Source of the DNA: Dictyocoela muelleri
Taxonomy: Eukaryota > Microsporidia
Assembly (NCBI GenBank): GCA_016256075.1
Contig: SDVU01000787.1
Location: 1-10,523, forward strand
Reading direction: 5' to 3'
DNA length: 10,523 nt
Positions 7,378 through 10,523 of this stretch are shown here, piece by piece. Both the position numbers and the translations under genes were made by a program. Position 1 is the stretch's first letter. The number at the start of each line of letters is the position of its first letter. Below the pieces are notes generated by a model. That model did not search any database. It had not been told where the DNA came from and worked only from the letters and a program-made list of their open reading frames with translations.

Positions 7378-7841
7378 GGGCCTGATAGCTCAGTGGTTAA
7401 CACTCTTGAATGTGAAATTTAAGTATCATGGTTCGAATCCTGCTGACGTCACTCTTTAATAAATAATGAGGGAATGACATTAAGCAGTCAAAAACTATAG
7501 AAATAGCGTATTAATATACAGTTGTTCCAGTGTGTATAGCTGATTAAGACTTTGTCTAATATGACAATGAAGCAGAAGAGACTCTCCTAGGTGTGGAGAT
7601 GAGTGCGGCGATGCATCTCGGCAAAAAGTAGTGATGAATAAAATATCATGAAAAGGCCTCTAATTACCTGTATCCTGCCGAGTCATTGATAAAACGAAAA
7701 TCGCGTATACATCTGGGCTTCTGGGTAGGTTAGGAAGTGACGTATTATTGAAACACCAGGAACCAAAGGTCATAAGACTATGGTTGGAGACAATTCTCCG
7801 GGTTGGCAGCTATGGATTTTGTCAGCATGTAATATAATATA
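7378..7841 (+). mobile_element. tRNA-derived SINE-like element, copy 3 (best preserved)
   Basis: This 464-base element is flanked by a perfect 13-base direct repeat, TATTATTTTAAAG, at 7364-7376 and 7842-7854, as expected for target-primed retrotransposition. The first 70-odd bases are tRNA-like: A box TAGCTCAGTGG at 7386-7396, a possible anticodon stem CTTGAA/TTTAAG around a 7-base loop, and B box GGTTCGAATCC at 7430-7440. The acceptor and T stems pair only partly, so this is not a functional tRNA. The A-to-B spacing (44) fits a normal tRNA. A unique body of about 370 bases follows, ending in GTAATATAATATA. The only TTTT on the sense strand is at 7817-7820, close to the 3' end, which suits RNA polymerase III transcription. 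No open frame is present; movement would depend on a LINE reverse transcriptase elsewhere. Confidence 0.82.
7386..7440 (+). promoter_or_regulatory. Internal RNA polymerase III promoter (A and B boxes)
   Basis: TAGCTCAGTGG (7386-7396) fits the A-box consensus TRGCNNAGYGG exactly, and GGTTCGAATCC (7430-7440) fits the B-box consensus GGTTCGANNCC exactly. Their starts are 44 bases apart. Transcription would begin just upstream, near the left end of the element. Confidence 0.8.
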
Positions 7842-7909
7842 TATTATTTTAAAGGAGTAAATATTTTAAAATAATAGTTAAATAAAATTTGAATGATATA
7901 AATAAATAT

Positions 7910-9324
7910 TTATTCAATTTTAAAATTCCAACCGTAAGTATCAAGTAATGCATTTATAAAACTGACATCGGATAGCAAATCATAATTTTCAATCAATATA
8001 TCAATTTTTTTATATTTTTTAAAATTATAATAATTAATTTCAATATTTGCTTTAAAATTTTATTTTAGTGTAAATTCATTTATTTGAACCTCTTCCATTA
8101 TTTTTGAAAATAAAAAATGCAATATTAGGATGGAATAGTGAAAATTTTTCTAATTACCCTATGCCATGCTTCTAAATTATTTATTGTTGTGGCTATATTG
8201 AATTTAGATCTTAAATGTGCATTCCAAAAACAAATTTTATACTTAGGTTCAACGTATTGATTTTTGCTAAGATATCCCACATATGTTTTTTTCACAATAT
8301 TCAATAAAATTTTTAATTTTTTCATCTTTAAATATATATATATAACAATTTCTTTTTAAGCATCATAAAATATTGGAAAACATCTTTATTTTTTAAAAAA
8401 AGTAGATATAGATTTTTTTCATCATTTTTCTTAGTTCAGCGTTATTTTTATAAAGTTTAGATAATTCCATTTGTTTAATTCTGCGCCATATCGATTGTGA
8501 ATAACGAAAATGACAACCATTATAGGAAACACTTGGAAATTGTTTTCTAACTGAGTTATAAAGGCCTAATTCAAAATCTGATACAATATATTCGGGGTTT
8601 AAATTAGTTAATTCCTACAATTAGCAAAAACATTATTATAGCTTGTTTCGGATTTATTATTCATAATAATATATATAAAAGGTAATGATTTACCAAATAT
8701 ATAAACATGTATAGTTCAAATTTTATAAAAATTTAAAGGCGTAATTTTTAATGTACCATCGATTAAAATAATTTTTGAATTTTTGAATTTTTGAATTTTT
8801 CATTTTTTATATACAGAAAAAAATATTAATATTCTATTTTCATCATTGTAACCACTATCATATCTTAAAAAATCATTACCGTTTTTATTTTTTTTTCAAA
8901 ATTTCGGGTATATCAATAGCATTATTTCCATTCCATTTATCCGTTCTAATTATAGTAATAGAATCAACAATTGAGGTAATTCTTGGAAAGTCAACGGAAT
9001 CAATTTTATTGTTGTTTAAAATTTCTTTAAAATTATGTCTTTTGCAGATTCCGATGAATTTTTTGCCTTATCTTTTATTTTATTCAAAACATTTATTTTT
9101 TCATTTCTTTTTCGAATGATTGATGACCACTTTGTTCCACAATTTTTATGATATTGCGATCGTTGTCTGTAAAAATAGCACCTCTGCAAATCCTATTTCT
9201 ACACCTCTATCTTTGTAACTCATATTTAAAACTGTCTTTATTATATAAATTATGATTATGGCTATCATTTATCTTTTCTTTTGCTTTTTGAAATTTTATA
9301 ATTTTTCATAAGGGTTAATTTCAT
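7910..9324 (-). pseudogene. MULE transposase, broken
   Basis: Read from an ATG at 9324 to a TAA at 7910, about 470 codons across several frames. In order: an N-terminal FLYWCH-like cysteine/histidine region (FKYELQR, RCRNRICRGAIFTDND, EQSGHQS). Next is the MULE catalytic core, with IDGTLKITP (first aspartate near 8760), FGKSLPFIYIIMNNKSETSY, and IVSDFELG (second aspartate near 8577). GCHFRYSQSIWRRIKQM follows, the conserved C/H block after the second aspartate, at about 8518-8465. Then FWNAHLRSKFNIATTINN and LEAWHR, with the catalytic glutamate at 8170-8172, and a C-terminal tail ending DTYGWNFKIE. All three catalytic residues are present, but several stops and frame changes (for example near 9217, 8721, 8613 and 8380) make it inactive. 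A short TTTTTGAA repeat at about 8772-8800 codes for a lysine-rich stretch. Confidence 0.88.
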
Positions 9325-9391
9325 AGACGATTTAACGGTATCTTTACATACAGACGAAAAAGTTCGCCTACAAGCGAACTGACGGCTACCT

Positions 9392-9469
9392 TCATAGTCA
9401 AAGATTTATTAGTTTGGAGGGGACACACACTAATATTTTGAGGTATATTGCGAATTAAAAAGTACGATG
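9392..9469 (+). repeat. Right copy of the 78-79-base direct duplication flanking the MULE
   Basis: This matches 7195-7273 apart from about five or six changes. It begins directly after the last base of the right MULE terminal repeat and runs on into the unduplicated end of the Merlin gene (MRKEYGVMRR). The divergence dates the duplication as neither brand new nor very old, assuming neutral drift. Confidence 0.85.
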
Positions 9470-9703
9470 CGTAAAGAATATGGTGTAATGAGACGTAATA
9501 TTGTTTATTGGTTGATTGAATATAGTTTTAAAAAAAGTTTCTTATGAAAGCTAATCATGAAGAATTTGAAAGTATTTTTAATGATATATTGAAATTTTAC
9601 TTTGATTAATTGTTTTTTTTTTAATTTTTTGTAGTTTTTTTTAAAAAAAATATGTGTTCTAAGGTATCTACCTTAGTTTTGGATTACATTCTAAAGAACC
9701 CCC

Positions 9704-10058
9704 AAAGTTTCTCCATCTTATCCTTCTCATGCAAAATTCACATATTTGGTTAAATATACAACACTTTTTTGAATAATTGTTAGTAAAAGAACAAAATACA
9801 AAAAAAAATTTTTTCTTGTCATCTAATTGTTTTCTAATCTAATGTAAAAAATATGATTCTATCTTCTGAAAATTATTTGGACATTTCTCGTTCTAATCCG
9901 TTATAAAAATATAAGCTGTCATAATAATATAAGCTGTTATAAAAAATATAGTGGCTTGTTTAGAAAGATGCTCAGAGCAAAGGGGAGACCCTTTGAGGTA
10001 AATTTTGATTTTTTAAAATTATTTTTTTTGAAAAATATAGATTTTTTTATAAAAATAT
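9704..10058. other. Spacer between Merlin copies 2 and 3 with a short perfect hairpin
   Basis: No gene is seen. The first eight bases are the right target duplication of Merlin copy 2. A block with period 18 (ATAAGCTGTCATA at 9911, ATAAGCTGTTATA at 9929) lies in the middle. At 9978-9995 CAAAGGG and CCCTTTG form a perfect 7-base stem around GAGA. This may belong to the undetermined end of Merlin copy 3, whose transposase stop codon lies about 65 bases to the right. Confidence 0.5.
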
Positions 10059-10523
10059 TTAAAACAATATTTTAATAAAAAATAATTTTAAAATTTCTTT
10101 AAAGATTAAAATGAATTCTTCCTGTGTTGCATTCATTATAAATATTCTCCTAAATGTATAATAAACAATCCAATGTCAATATTATCTTTTTTGATGCCGT
10201 GCTCTTTACGCATACTTGCTTTTAGATGCGACCAAGATCCTTCTATATTATTTGTATGCGTTCCTTCTTCATTAAAAAACCCTTATTATGAATGACTACT
10301 TTGTGATCAATAAATAAATTTTCTGCTACCCCGGGATATGATAAGAGACCATCAGTATAAAATATGCTGCCAACACCTATACCATTTTCTAATGCACGTG
10401 TTAATGTATCCACTTGTCTATATATAATACGTGTAATATGAAAAAGTTTTTTTGGCACTCTATATTCATAGGGGACCCAGAAATCTTCTCATCCATACGA
10501 GCTTATGACAAAGTAAAAAAATA
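10059..10523 (-). pseudogene. Merlin transposase, copy 3, broken and cut by the window edge
   Basis: Read from the right edge leftwards on the minus strand, the central and C-terminal parts of a Merlin transposase are visible. They include DFWVPYEYRVPKKLFHIT, YRQVDTLTRALENGIGVG, FYTDGLLSYPGVAENL with the second catalytic aspartate, HKVVIHNKGF, then EGTHTNNIEGSWSHLKASM with the catalytic glutamate, RKEHGIKKDNI and NATQEEFILIFKEILKLFF. SYPGVAENL and the C-terminus place it in the same family as copy 2 and apart from copy 1. There is one frame change near 10285 and another with a stop near 10140. The first aspartate and the N-terminal zinc ribbon lie outside the window. It is inactive as it stands. 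Confidence 0.87.

Larger units (their letters stand above)
7274..9391 (-). mobile_element. Mutator-like element (MULE)
   Basis: The terminal inverted repeats are 7274-7304 and 9361-9391. Both contain GTCAGTTCGC followed by GGCGAACT and are themselves hairpin-forming (AGTTCGCCTAAAGGCGAACT at the left end). Of the first 13 outer bases, 9 agree. The inner part continues with TTTTCGCCTG on the left against TTTTCGTCTG on the right. The left end has a second copy of the motif at about 7331-7356. The element is about 2.1 kb, of which 464 bases are the inserted SINE-like copy. It encodes a MULE transposase on the minus strand. Both borders coincide exactly with the 78-79-base flanking duplication. 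Confidence 0.85.
5880..9609 (+). pseudogene. Merlin transposase, copy 2, split by two insertions
   Basis: The gene survives in three blocks: 5880-6094, 6780-7273 and 9392-9609. Block 1 starts MSFKFFCSK and holds the zinc-ribbon part (CLKCSEISKLQLYTR). Block 2 holds VEADETVL with the first catalytic aspartate, DTIWIFGTINSEDKSQ, FLTDRYLSCPGVAENL with the second aspartate, and NHSQRFISLEGTHTN, where the third catalytic position is lysine (HTNILKY against HTNNIEG in copy 3). Block 3 repeats the end of block 2 and adds MRKEYGVMRRNIVYWL and the C-terminal NHEEFESIFNDILKFYFD. A premature stop lies near 5907 and a frame change near 6004 in block 1. A frame change with stops lies near 7055-7075 in block 2, and a frame change near 9543 in block 3. 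It is inactive, killed at the latest by the insertions. Confidence 0.85.
5765..9703 (+). mobile_element. Merlin-type DNA transposon, copy 2, host of a nest of later insertions
   Basis: The left end reads GAGTCTTCTTTAGAATGT. The right end, reverse-complemented, reads GGGGGTTCTTTAGAATGT, so the 18-base ends agree at 15 positions with a perfect inner TTCTTTAGAATGT. They are flanked by AAGGTTTC (5757-5764) and AAAGTTTC (9704-9711), an 8-base target duplication with one difference, the size expected for Merlin. Just inside the left end is a further inverted pair, GAATGTGGTC with GGACCACATTC. Without the foldback element and the MULE with its duplication, the original element would be roughly 1.1 kb, like copy 1. 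It carries a transposase gene related to that of copy 3. Confidence 0.8.

Noticed and set aside
7379-7450. A functional tRNA gene
   Set aside because: A and B boxes are excellent, but the acceptor and T stems pair poorly and the anticodon loop is irregular. The segment is followed without a terminator by a body shared with two other copies, so it is the head of a SINE. The TTCGAATCCTGCTGAC part resembles serine tRNAs, but the A-to-B spacing lacks the long variable arm, so I do not name the source tRNA.
7282-9383. A CRISPR-like or attachment-site role for the repeated GTTCGCC/GGCGAAC hairpins
   Set aside because: They occur only at the two ends of the MULE (twice at the left end) and are explained as its terminal repeats.

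Overview
The window looks like a piece of a transposon-loaded microsporidian genome. It is strongly A+T-rich, the host genes have no introns and are short, and each of the three host start codons has a CCCC run one or two bases upstream (ACCCC then ATG), which matches the CCC-type start signal known from microsporidia. The Merlin (IS1016/ISXO2-like) transposons fit the larger microsporidian genomes, such as that of Anncaliia, but the species cannot be named from this sequence.

Left part (1-3050): the host genes are the 5' end of an unknown gene leaving the window (1-53, minus), a complete 60S ribosomal protein L15 gene (1431-2045, minus) and a tail-anchored VAP/Scs2-type MSP-domain gene (2381-2830, minus). 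Between the first two lie two copies of an approximately 460-base repeat placed tail to tail (413-873 plus, 874-1286 minus). Short A+T-rich tandem repeats fill the spacers around the VAP gene. From 3049 to 4375 I see no gene.

Right part (4376-10523): this is a transposon graveyard. Merlin copy 1 (4376-5472) has long terminal inverted repeats and a broken transposase. Merlin copy 2 (5765-9703) is a nest. A 685-base foldback element (6095-6779) sits in the first half of its transposase gene. A Mutator-like element (MULE, 7274-9391) sits in the last part of that gene, flanked by an unusually long direct duplication of 78-79 bases. The MULE carries a third copy of the 460-base repeat (7378-7841). 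Merlin copy 3 (10059-10523, minus) runs off the right edge.

The most interesting item is the 460-base repeat. Its best copy begins with a tRNA-like head containing near-perfect RNA polymerase III A and B boxes. It ends in a short AATAT-type tail, is flanked by a 13-base target duplication, and has no TTTT before its last 25 bases. I interpret it as a tRNA-derived SINE, a class I do not recall as established in microsporidia. Next are the exceptionally long MULE-flanking duplication and the shared terminal architecture of the MULE and the foldback element.
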